A stretch of DNA of 26,032 nt from DATDUW01 sp035290185. GTDB taxonomy: Bacteria; Patescibacteriota; Patescibacteriia; UBA9934; GWF2-40-263. A program made the position numbers and the translations under genes. Position 1 is the first letter of the stretch. Every line of letters starts with the position of its first letter. The notes beneath the pieces are model-generated. The model searched no databases. It had not been told where the DNA came from and worked only from the letters and a program-made list of their open reading frames with translations. Positions 1 to 5,432 of this stretch are shown in pieces. The stretch spans positions 1-26,032 of the forward strand of contig DATDUW010000039.1 in NCBI GenBank assembly GCA_035290185.1, given 5' to 3'.

Positions 1-24
1 TTCTATACCGAAGTAGAAGCCCTA

Positions 25-57
25 TAAAAAACCGCTGGCAAGAACGCCGGCGGCTTT
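25..57 (-). terminator. Intrinsic terminator after the 84-aa membrane protein
   Basis: The arms CCGCTGGC (32-39) and GCCGGCGG (46-53) pair with one G-U, and on the minus strand they are followed by a run of six T. It lies 36 bp past the stop of the leftward small gene, so it most likely ends that transcript. Confidence 0.7.
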
Positions 58-92
58 AGTGAATTCGACTCCTTCCTTTTCTTTTCCGAAAG

Positions 93-347
93 TCAGGTTG
101 GGCTAGACTCCGTACATTCCCGAAGTAGTATTTTCATAATAACCACCCACCACGTTCCACCAAAAAAAATTACTTCTCCTCCCATGACGAGAAAGACAAA
201 GAGAGATTCTCCCTCTTTCCATCCACGAATCTGCAGGTCTTCATAAAATAGAACGGCCTGAAAACCAATCGACCCCAAGATCAATGCTCCCAAAAAAAAT
301 CCCATCACAGCCACGAAGACATACATTGCCACTTTTTCCCAAGTCAT
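93..347 (-). CDS. Small two-helix membrane protein (84 aa), unknown function
   Basis: I do not recognise a family. The protein has two hydrophobic segments (about residues 6-33 and 48-72) separated by a short charged stretch (YEDLQIRGWKEGE), which fits a small inner-membrane hairpin protein. The start is well supported: a GAGGAGGAG Shine-Dalgarno sits 5 bases before ATG, one of only two clear ones in the window. A promoter and a palindrome lie just upstream and a terminator follows, so this looks like a monocistronic unit. It is divergent from a TrmB-type regulator with which it shares the upstream palindrome, so control by that regulator is a reasonable inference. Four-helix or toxin-like roles cannot be judged from sequence. 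Confidence 0.7.
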   Translation of the reverse strand: MTWEKVAMYVFVAVMGFFLGALILGSIGFQAVLFYEDLQIRGWKEGESLFVFLVMGGEVIFFGGTWWVVIMKILLRECTESSPT

Positions 348-369
348 CTTTCTTCTCCTCCTCGGTTAA

Positions 370-399
370 AAAACATTCTAAAAAAATCATGAATGTTTT
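370..399. promoter_or_regulatory. Palindromic operator candidate between divergent genes
   Basis: AAAACATTC (370-378) and GAATGTTTT (391-399) are a perfect 9-bp inverted repeat with a 12-bp spacer. A second overlapping pair, TTCTAAAA (376-383) and TTTTAGAA (396-403), makes the site doubly symmetric. The right arm overlaps the -10 element of the leftward promoter, a typical repressor position. The neighbouring TrmB-type regulator is the obvious candidate binder; this is inference. Confidence 0.5.
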
Positions 400-422
400 A
401 GAAAAAAATCCTTGGCTGTCAA
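395..422 (-). promoter_or_regulatory. Sigma70-type promoter of the 84-aa gene
   Basis: On the minus strand TTGACA (417-422) and TAAAAC (395-400) are separated by 16 bp. Transcription would start near 388, giving a leader of about 40 bases that holds the Shine-Dalgarno. The -10 element lies inside the palindrome. Confidence 0.5.
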
Positions 423-489
423 AAAAAGATCGACGACATTTTTCCCTTCTTTCTTGACAAAAGAGACTCTTTTTGTTGTCATATTTCTG

Positions 490-1215
490 ATGACTATGTT
501 AATGACTCACCTGCAGGACCTCGGCCTACCCAAAAATTCGGCTGTTGTCTTCGAAATCATGCTCAAAAAAGAGGAGTGGACAGCACGAGAAATCATCGAT
601 AAGATCGGCCTGCACCGCCACTTGGTCTATGAAGGACTAAACGACCTGGAGCGCCGGGGGATCGTAAAACGAATCGTTCGTAATGATGTCTTCCATTTCC
701 GCCTTGTTGGGGCGGAATCGTTGTTGTCTAAGGCTGAAGAACAGTATGCGGCCGCCCTGGAAGTTTCTCGAATGGTCCGGGATCGAAAACCGTCCGAAGA
801 AAGCCTGGTCACTTTTTTTGAGGGTGTCGAGGGAGTACACGCCTTCACGGAATTCGTTCTTAAACAGAAAAAACCCCTCGATGTCCTGGGGGCTAACGCA
901 CGATTCCGCCAGTTCTATCCAGAAATCTTCGACCTTTGGAATGAGAAACGAATTCACTCCGGCATTCCTTTCCGCGCCCTGATTCCAGTGGACGTACCCG
1001 CTTCCCTGCTGCGCGACGTTCCGGGCCTGTACTTCCGTCGTTATGATGGCCGTCTCTTCCCGAGCGTGGCGTGGATTTTCGGCGGTCACGTCGCTTTTAT
1101 CTTTTGGAATACCCGCCGGCAGACCGAAATCATTCTTATCCGCCACCCCATGTTGGCAGAACAACAGCGAGATTTTTTCAACGTTCTTTGGAAATTGGCT
1201 GGAACAAAAAAATAA
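490..1215 (+). CDS. TrmB-family transcriptional regulator
   Basis: The N-terminal ~75 residues form a winged helix-turn-helix of the TrmB/ArsR type (HLQDLGLPKNSAVVFEIML, then a recognition segment around GLHRHLVYEGLNDLERRGIV). A short coiled linker follows, and then an effector-like C-terminal domain (about residues 100-235) as seen in archaeal and CPR TrmB proteins. The frame is open further upstream to 412, but those residues are low-complexity and contain a TTGACA (454-459). I therefore prefer the ATG cluster at 490/496/502, directly before the conserved helix; no Shine-Dalgarno decides between them. The protein would have about 241 aa. It probably controls itself and the divergent small membrane protein. 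The ligand (sugars in characterised TrmB proteins) cannot be inferred. It converges with the MFS gene. Confidence 0.8.
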   Translation: MTMLMTHLQDLGLPKNSAVVFEIMLKKEEWTAREIIDKIGLHRHLVYEGLNDLERRGIVKRIVRNDVFHFRLVGAESLLSKAEEQYAAALEVSRMVRDRKPSEESLVTFFEGVEGVHAFTEFVLKQKKPLDVLGANARFRQFYPEIFDLWNEKRIHSGIPFRALIPVDVPASLLRDVPGLYFRRYDGRLFPSVAWIFGGHVAFIFWNTRRQTEIILIRHPMLAEQQRDFFNVLWKLAGTKK

Positions 1216-1239
1216 AAACCTCCGGCAGAATACCGGAGG
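1208..1239 (-). terminator. Intrinsic terminator of the MFS gene
   Basis: CCTCCGG (1219-1225) and CCGGAGG (1233-1239) form a 7-bp stem with a 7-base loop. On the minus strand it is followed by TTTTTATTTTTTT, which runs into the end of the convergent regulator gene. On the plus strand no T-run follows, so it serves the leftward gene. Confidence 0.8.
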
Positions 1240-1246
1240 CTGAATG

Positions 1247-2422
1247 TTATTTGCGGAGGAACAGGAACCAGAGGAAAGCCGAACCGACGAGGAGGACGGC
1301 TCCGGAAAGAATCCACGTTGGATCCATCCCAACGACCTGCGCCATCCATCCGCTTCCCAAAAGACCGCATGCACCACCCAGATGAGTAGCGAATGAATCC
1401 AGAGAAAGAACCGTCGCGCGATCTTGAGAAACCGGAATCCGCTCATTCAGAGCCGCTTCTTTCAAGGGTTGAAAAAGACCTCTTCCGATCTCATGAAAAA
1501 GAAAGGCACCGAGAGAAAAAACAGACCCACCGAAGGCTGAAAGAACCATTCCGATTCCCGCCACCCCCAAGGCCAGAACCAATAGGACCTGACGCCGGAA
1601 CCCCGTAGAGGATAAACGACCGGCAAAAAAAGATCCCAGCAGAAAACTAACGGTGATAGCCACAAACAGACACGAAGAGCCGAAAGGGGAAAAACCGAAT
1701 CGGATCGGCCACTGCATATTCGGCGCCTGAACAGCAACCGCAAGGAGAATGCCGCAGAGAAACAGAAATCGGATCGTTGGATCCCCCAATCTCCTGGTAC
1801 TCGAACCAAAAGTTCGTAAGACTCCCCTCAGACGACCGACAAAGGAAAACGACGTAGGAAGAAAATATTCTTCCTGAAGAAAGAGGAAGGCAACACCAGC
1901 CAGAAAGGCAAAGACACTCCCGCTGGCAAACCAAGGTAAAGCCAGATTTTTCTCTCCCATCCATCCACCCGCAAGTGTTCCAAGTATCTGAAGAATACTC
2001 TTGAAAGTTTGCTCGGCTGAAAAGACGCGATCAAGCGATCCTGTGCGGCCAAAATAATTCATCCGATCAACAGCCCACGCTTGCAGCGCACCGCTCATAC
2101 ACGCCAGTCCGACCGCTCCGACTGCTTCTGCCACCAAACACTCCCCAAAAGAAACAGATCCTCCATAGAGGAACATGCTTGTAGAAAGCAACATTCCTGA
2201 GAGGAGAACGGAAATCTTCCTTCCAAAGAGATCTGCCAAAATGCCGGTTGGAACCTCGAAGAACGCGACGGTGAGAAAAAAGACGCTATTGATCATCTGG
2301 ATCTGCAGAACATCCATCCCTCGTTCGCGCAAAAAGAGCACATACGTTGCAGAAATGAACGACATCCCAAGTCCGAACAGCGACGAAACCAACAAATACA
2401 TCAGTAGGGTCTTTCGCACCAT
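1247..2422 (-). CDS. Major facilitator superfamily transporter (12 TM)
   Basis: This 391-aa protein is hydrophobic throughout and has about 12 membrane spans, the usual MFS size. The loop after TM2 carries MFS motif A in the form GILADLFGRK (about residues 60-69), and TM1 has the ATYVLFLRERG pattern common in drug-efflux-like members. A proton-driven exporter of small molecules is plausible, but the substrate is not inferable. The start is supported by GGGAG 7 bases before ATG. No promoter is visible between the gene and the terminator hairpin at 2457-2499, whereas a good promoter lies upstream of it at 2668-2696. Expression therefore probably depends on read-through of a structured leader. 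Confidence 0.9.
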   Translation of the reverse strand: MVRKTLLMYLLVSSLFGLGMSFISATYVLFLRERGMDVLQIQMINSVFFLTVAFFEVPTGILADLFGRKISVLLSGMLLSTSMFLYGGSVSFGECLVAEAVGAVGLACMSGALQAWAVDRMNYFGRTGSLDRVFSAEQTFKSILQILGTLAGGWMGEKNLALPWFASGSVFAFLAGVAFLFLQEEYFLPTSFSFVGRLRGVLRTFGSSTRRLGDPTIRFLFLCGILLAVAVQAPNMQWPIRFGFSPFGSSCLFVAITVSFLLGSFFAGRLSSTGFRRQVLLVLALGVAGIGMVLSAFGGSVFSLGAFLFHEIGRGLFQPLKEAALNERIPVSQDRATVLSLDSFATHLGGACGLLGSGWMAQVVGMDPTWILSGAVLLVGSAFLWFLFLRK

Positions 2423-2456
2423 GTTTTACTCCCGCGGTTGAATTGAAAAAGACCAA

Positions 2457-2499
2457 AACAGACAAAAGAACGCCCCGGCCTTGTCCGGCCGAGGCGTTC
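2457..2499 (-). terminator. Strong terminator inside the MFS leader (possible attenuator)
   Basis: On the minus strand GAACGCC (2493-2499) pairs with GGCGTTC (2469-2475), continued after a C-A mismatch by CGGCC/GGCCG, and TTTTGTCTGTTTT follows. It lies about 35 bp before the MFS Shine-Dalgarno and about 165 bp after a promoter. On the plus strand it is followed only by CTCATTTTTAT, so it may work weakly in both directions. Confidence 0.75.
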
Positions 2500-2662
2500 C
2501 TCATTTTTATCAGAGAAAGCGCATCATGGCGTACGACGGAAATCAGAACCGCCGCGGACGGACAAAACCGAAAGAATCCGAACGATCACGAGCCCGTAGG
2601 CTTCGGATTCTGTCCGGGAACCGTTGAATTTCATCCAATGGCGATTCAATTGATCCATACAT
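2457..2662 (-). ncRNA. Candidate structured leader or small RNA upstream of the MFS gene
   Basis: A transcript from the promoter at 2668-2696 would start near 2661 and reach the terminator after about 200 bases. It can form TTGAAT/ATTCAA (2644-2649 with 2624-2629) and a tiered hairpin of TGTCC/GGACA (2611-2615 with 2560-2564), a perfect 9-bp GAATCCGAA/TTCGGATTC (2602-2610 with 2574-2582) and an inner AGCC/GGCT pair (2599-2602 with 2591-2594). A segment at 2546-2557 is complementary to the 5' arm of the terminator, so an antiterminator is possible. An ATG at 2662 falls at the expected start point and opens a 39-codon frame ending at 2543, so a leaderless small protein is an alternative. No known RNA family was recognised. 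Confidence 0.45.
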
Positions 2663-2667
2663 CTTCT

Positions 2668-2696
2668 TTTCTAACAAAAAAAATCGATTTTGTCAA
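2668..2696 (-). promoter_or_regulatory. Promoter of the MFS leader / small RNA
   Basis: On the minus strand TTGACA (2691-2696) and TAGAAA (2668-2673) are separated by exactly 17 bp, much of it a T-run. It points at the structured region and the MFS gene. Confidence 0.65.
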
Positions 2697-2742
2697 ATAA
2701 AACACCCCGTTTCCAAAAAAATTTCAAAAGAGATTCGAGATT

Positions 2743-2771
2743 TTGACAATAACCCCAAAAAAAGGTACCTT
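2743..2771 (+). promoter_or_regulatory. Promoter of the tRNA-Arg-tRNA-Pro unit
   Basis: TTGACA (2743-2748) and TACCTT (2766-2771) are separated by 17 bp and lie about 60 bp before the first tRNA. The 2697-2742 stretch between the two divergent promoters is AT-rich and shows nothing else. Confidence 0.7.
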
Positions 2772-2834
2772 TTCCCTGCTGAAATATACCAACAGACAGA
2801 TGTCCGTCGTCCAGCTTGTCCACCTAAAATACAT

Positions 2835-2911
2835 GCGGTGTTAGCTCAGCTGGATAGAGCGCTTCCCTCCGAAGGAAGAGGTCGCAGGTTCAAATCCCGC
2901 ACACCGCACCA
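2835..2911 (+). tRNA. tRNA-Arg (anticodon CCG)
   Basis: A full cloverleaf is visible: acceptor GCGGTGT/ACACCGC, D-arm GCTC, anticodon stem CTTCC/GGAAG around loop CTCCGAA (anticodon CCG, codon CGG), T-arm with GGTTCAAATCC, discriminator A and an encoded CCA. It is followed 12 bases later by tRNA-Pro in the same transcript. Confidence 0.96.
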
Positions 2912-2923
2912 GAACATTTTTAT

Positions 2924-3000
2924 CGGGCTGTAGCTCAGATGGCTAGAGCGCCTGCTTTGGGAGCAGGAGGCCGTGGGTTCAAGTCCCGCCAGCCCGACCA
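2924..3000 (+). tRNA. tRNA-Pro (anticodon TGG)
   Basis: Acceptor CGGGCTG/CAGCCCG, D-arm GCTC/GAGC, anticodon stem CCTGC/GCAGG around TTTGGGA (anticodon TGG), T-arm GGGTTCAAGTCCC and an encoded CCA are all present. It is the second gene of the tRNA pair. Confidence 0.96.
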
Positions 3001-3036
3001 AGTTCAGAACAATCCTGTAAAAAGTTATCAAGGACA

Positions 3037-3062
3037 GAAGGAAGGTTATTCCTTCTTTTTTT
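3037..3062 (+). terminator. Intrinsic terminator of the tRNA pair
   Basis: GAAGGAA (3037-3043) and TTCCTTC (3049-3055) form a 7-bp stem with loop GGTTA, followed directly by seven T. Confidence 0.85.
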
Positions 3063-3085
3063 GTTTGGAAGCACCATAACTCCAA

Positions 3086-3114
3086 CAAAAAACCGACCGT
3101 TTTTGTCCGGTCGG
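3086..3114 (-). terminator. Intrinsic terminator of the surface-protein gene
   Basis: CCGACCG (3093-3099) and CGGTCGG (3108-3114) pair; the minus strand continues with six T. It lies 20 bp past the stop of the leftward gene and converges with the tRNA terminator. Confidence 0.8.
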
Positions 3115-3133
3115 CCTTATTCCTTAAAAAAAG

Positions 3134-4291
3134 TTAAAACGGAAACCGGATCGACGAATCAAGAGGAAGATCACCACCGTCCACAAACGAACTTGTTGCG
3201 CTTTCCGTTAGCTTGATCATAAATCGCGTTTGAAATCTCATTGTATCGAGGGTATCCCCGGGAAGATTATACATTTTCCCATTCCACAAATAGACCACGC
3301 GGCCGGTCGAAGGAAGATATCCGAGTGTCCCGGATGGATAAGCACCAGCCGATGAAAGAGAGGAACCAATCGTATAATCCGCAAACGTCGCATCAGGTAG
3401 ATCCAAAATCCGTTTTGCCCAATCCGTGCCATAAAGGGTCTTGGCGATCTCTTCCGTTTCAATCCACCGCAAGACATTCCCTGGCTCCACAACGTAAACC
3501 TTCGGGTCGGAAGCACGTTTCACCAGGTAGGTTCCCGGCCGAACGCCAACGTTCCCTTTCAACGGATAAAGAAAAAGATGAAAAGAATCGATAAAGGCAA
3601 CATCCTCACCGTCATCCCACCAAGTTCGATAGATATCCCAATGCGGAAACGCGTGGCGACGTTCTTCGCCGTCTAAAACATAGACCGCGCTCTCATCTGG
3701 GAGCCGAACCAACAGACCGCGAAGGGAAGACGAAACAGTTGACTCGGATGTCGTCCCGCTGGTTTCTGTTGGTTCTGCTGTAACGGTCCCCTCTGCCAGT
3801 GGGGATTCAGAGGCTGTTTGGGGAATAATTTCTACCGTTGCTTTCACCGCATCCAATTTCCAGACCTCATCCTCGGCGCTCGTAACACGGACATAACGAT
3901 AGGGCGACGAACCTGTAAATGAAATAACCCGCTCTGTCTCTCCTGTAGGGAAAACGGCTGATACGGTTTCGAGGTTCGTTAAATTCGCATCAAGATAATC
4001 AATCCGATAGGTGGCTCCGAACGCGAGAGTTGTGTAGGTCAACGTAACCCCGCCTATCCCTTTAGAACCTTCCCCAAAATCCAAAATAACGTTCGCATCC
4101 TTATCGAGAAATTGAAGGAACGATCCGTCCGGAACCCCGATCGCCTCTTGAGGCGCATAGGCTTCATTGGATGCCTGATAGACCGCTTGTGCGTAAATCT
4201 CCTGCGTCGTTGTTGCCGCTCGGACGGCAGGGATGTTTGGTAGGACAAAAGAAAAGGACAAAAGAAGGGAAAGAAAGCGGTACCATTTCAT
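3134..4291 (-). CDS. Secreted surface protein with discoidin-like and paired CPR-type domains
   Basis: The start at 4291 gives a classic signal peptide (MKWYRFLSLLLSFSFVLPNI, cleavage probably after AVRA) and lies 20 bases after an extended -10 promoter; the frame stays open upstream but that part is not expected to be protein. Residues ~32-150 look like a galactose-binding, F5/8-type beta-sandwich (ILDFGEGSKGIGGVTLTY, then a YRYVRVTS strand). A Thr/Ser/Glu-rich linker follows (~155-190). The C-terminal ~195 residues hold the recurring aromatic domain (LVRLPDESAVYVLDG, YLVKRASDPKVYVVEPGN, LRWIETEEIAKTLYG) that I associate with exported Patescibacteria proteins. A cell-surface attachment role is inference. 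The mature protein has about 360 aa and no obvious C-terminal anchor. Confidence 0.85.
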   Translation of the reverse strand: MKWYRFLSLLLSFSFVLPNIPAVRAATTTQEIYAQAVYQASNEAYAPQEAIGVPDGSFLQFLDKDANVILDFGEGSKGIGGVTLTYTTLAFGATYRIDYLDANLTNLETVSAVFPTGETERVISFTGSSPYRYVRVTSAEDEVWKLDAVKATVEIIPQTASESPLAEGTVTAEPTETSGTTSESTVSSSLRGLLVRLPDESAVYVLDGEERRHAFPHWDIYRTWWDDGEDVAFIDSFHLFLYPLKGNVGVRPGTYLVKRASDPKVYVVEPGNVLRWIETEEIAKTLYGTDWAKRILDLPDATFADYTIGSSLSSAGAYPSGTLGYLPSTGRVVYLWNGKMYNLPGDTLDTMRFQTRFMIKLTESATSSFVDGGDLPLDSSIRFPF

Positions 4292-4317
4292 AAAGATGGG
4301 GATGAAAAGCCGAAAAC

Positions 4318-4326
4318 AGTATACCA
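4318..4326 (-). promoter_or_regulatory. Extended -10 promoter of the surface-protein gene
   Basis: On the minus strand TGG-TATACT (4326-4318) is an extended -10 element; no convincing -35 is seen. Transcription would start near 4311 and leave a leader of about 20 bases before ATG 4291. Confidence 0.55.
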
Positions 4327-4446
4327 CTCTTTTGCATTCTGGCGCGAAAAACTCGGCATTGTCATCGAGAGTGTGGAAATAGCGGATGCGATGAAAAAAT
4401 CTACGAACTGGCCTGGGCCGAAGCGAAAAGATTGGATCAAAAGACA

Positions 4447-4479
4447 TAAAAAACAGCCTTCCGTTTCTGGAGACTGTTT
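4447..4479 (-). terminator. Intrinsic terminator of the tRNA-Ile-mgtC-tRNA-Phe unit
   Basis: AAACAGCCT (4451-4459) and AGACTGTTT (4471-4479) pair over 9 bp with one G-U; the minus strand continues as a T-run. It begins 3 bases past the tRNA-Phe CCA end. Confidence 0.75.
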
Positions 4480-4481
4480 CA

Positions 4482-4556
4482 TGGTGCCGAGGGTCAGAAT
4501 TGAACTGACGACACGAGGATTTTCAGTCCTCTGCTCTACCACTGAGCTACCCCGGC
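4482..4556 (-). tRNA. tRNA-Phe (anticodon GAA)
   Basis: On the minus strand the cloverleaf has acceptor GCCGGGG/CCTCGGC, D-arm GCTC/GAGC, anticodon stem GAGGA/TCCTC around CTGAAAA (anticodon GAA), a T-arm with GTTCAATTC and an encoded CCA. It lies 30 bp after mgtC in the same direction, with no separate strong promoter, so it is probably co-transcribed. Confidence 0.95.
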
Positions 4557-4586
4557 ATAATTCTTTTTCCGTCTTCTGCTTACCCT

Positions 4587-5072
4587 TTACAACTTTTTTT
4601 CTTCTTCCCTGGGAAGGACGAAAACTTGTTCCTGTTTCTCACACTCTTCGGGAATATGGATATTGCGCAATATGGCCAAAACAGCTAGTGCCATCACGGT
4701 CGTAAAAATCGCAATGGGATAAAGACCCATACCAGTAGCGAGGCCAATGGCTGCTACCACCCAGATACTTGCAGCGGTTGTCAGCCCCAAAACATGCCCA
4801 CGCGAACGGATGATCGTCCCAGCGCCGATGAATCCAATTCCTGTTAAAATCGTTGAAGCAATCCTTGAGACATCCACTGCTTCCGGAGAAGGCGAAAATC
4901 TAGCAACGGCAATGGAAACCATGGTCATAGCTGCGGTTCCCATGCCGACCAGCATATTCGTCCGCATCCCCGCTGGTTTATGACGATATTCCCGTTCATA
5001 CCCGATGAAACCGCTTAAAACAGCCGCGAGTGCAAGCCGGAATGCTGTTTCTACCCAAGAAATATCGGACAT
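4587..5072 (-). CDS. MgtC/SapB-family membrane protein
   Basis: The 161-aa protein has about four to five membrane spans and the MgtC/SapB signatures: GYEREYRHKPAGMRTNMLVG near residues 24-43 and GIGFIGAGTII near 80-90. This matches the conserved membrane domain; the ACT-like C-terminal domain of enterobacterial MgtC is absent and only a short charged tail (~20 residues) follows. Characterised members affect magnesium starvation survival and ATP synthase, but this short form has no assigned role. The ATG at 5072 is the first Met before the conserved domain, is preceded by CCT and lacks a Shine-Dalgarno; the frame runs on into the tRNA-Ile gene, which argues against a longer start. It lies between tRNA-Ile and tRNA-Phe on one strand. 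Confidence 0.85.
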   Translation of the reverse strand: MSDISWVETAFRLALAAVLSGFIGYEREYRHKPAGMRTNMLVGMGTAAMTMVSIAVARFSPSPEAVDVSRIASTILTGIGFIGAGTIIRSRGHVLGLTTAASIWVVAAIGLATGMGLYPIAIFTTVMALAVLAILRNIHIPEECEKQEQVFVLPREEEKKL

Positions 5073-5096
5073 AGGAACGATAAAATTTGTGGCCTG

Positions 5097-5129
5097 CCAT
5101 CCGTAGCTCCCCCTGGGAGCGAAGGATGG
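5097..5129. repeat. Hairpin fused to the tRNA-Ile 3' end
   Basis: CCATCC (5097-5102) pairs with GGATGG (5124-5129), and inside it GCTCCC pairs with GGGAGC around a 3-base loop. The outer arm includes the CCA end of tRNA-Ile. No T-run follows on either strand, so it is not a typical terminator; it may mark tRNA 3' processing or be a copy of a dispersed hairpin repeat. Confidence 0.55.
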
Positions 5130-5203
5130 TGGGCATGCCTGGACTCGAACCAGGGACCTCAACATTATCAGTGTTGCGCTCTAACCACCTGAGCTACATG
5201 CCC
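5127..5203 (-). tRNA. tRNA-Ile (anticodon GAT)
   Basis: On the minus strand: acceptor GGGCATG/CATGCCC, D-arm GCTC/GAGC, anticodon stem CAACA/TGTTG around CTGATAA (anticodon GAT), T-arm with GGTTCGAGTCC and an encoded CCA. This species usually lies in the 16S-23S spacer; here it sits about 2.1 kb downstream of 16S on the same strand, with an oppositely oriented gene between, and has its own promoter at 5299-5327. Confidence 0.95.
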
Positions 5204-5284
5204 ATGTTTTTTGAAACTTGTTGTGAACTCATCCTGCTTGCCCGCCTGCCCTGCGCCACGCTGGGCGGCGAGAGCTACATGCCC
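5191..5284. repeat. 13-bp direct repeat flanking a 68-bp hairpin-bearing insert at tRNA-Ile
   Basis: GAGCTACATGCCC, the 5' end of tRNA-Ile, occurs at 5191-5203 and again exactly at 5272-5284. The 68 bases between contain a stem built from CGCC, GCCC and GCG pairing with CGC, GGGC and GGCG (about 5243-5270). The layout is that of a small insertion with a target-site duplication, though 13-mers also repeat by chance. Confidence 0.45.
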
Positions 5285-5298
5285 GTAAAGGCGGGGAC

Positions 5299-5327
5299 AC
5301 TATATCAAGAGGTTGAAAGGGTGACAA
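5299..5327 (-). promoter_or_regulatory. Promoter of tRNA-Ile-mgtC-tRNA-Phe
   Basis: On the minus strand TTGTCA (5322-5327) and TATAGT (5299-5304) are separated by 17 bp. Transcription would start near 5292, about 8 bases before the second copy of the tRNA 5' sequence and about 90 bases before the tRNA itself. Confidence 0.65.
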
Positions 5328-5376
5328 GCTATTGTTCTTACAATTTAAGACCTCTTTTTTAAATTTTTTCGTTCTA

Positions 5377-5405
5377 TTGACAAAAGAATAACATTAAAAT
5401 ACTCT
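5377..5405 (+). promoter_or_regulatory. Promoter of the wHTH-phosphohistidine gene
   Basis: TTGACA (5377-5382) and TACTCT (5400-5405) are separated by 17 bp. The start would be near 5412, leaving about 20 leader bases before ATG 5433. A TTG at 5406 would lie before the expected transcript start. Confidence 0.5.
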
Positions 5406-5432
5406 TTGAGAGGTAATTCATACCAAATTGAT

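Noticed and set aside
637..1446. Long minus-strand frame through the TrmB gene
   Set aside because: It is the shadow of the plus-strand gene, lacks a recognisable family and crosses the MFS terminator and stop region.
2526..2627. Plus-strand 33-codon basic frame (MAYDGNQNRRGRTKPK...) opposite the MFS leader
   Set aside because: It has only a weak ribosome-binding site and no promoter on its strand; the promoter and terminator both favour the minus strand.
4288..4705. Frames on both strands covering tRNA-Phe
   Set aside because: Their recognisable parts (RVRIELTTRGFSVLCSTTEL and its reverse) are translations of the tRNA gene, a common artefact.
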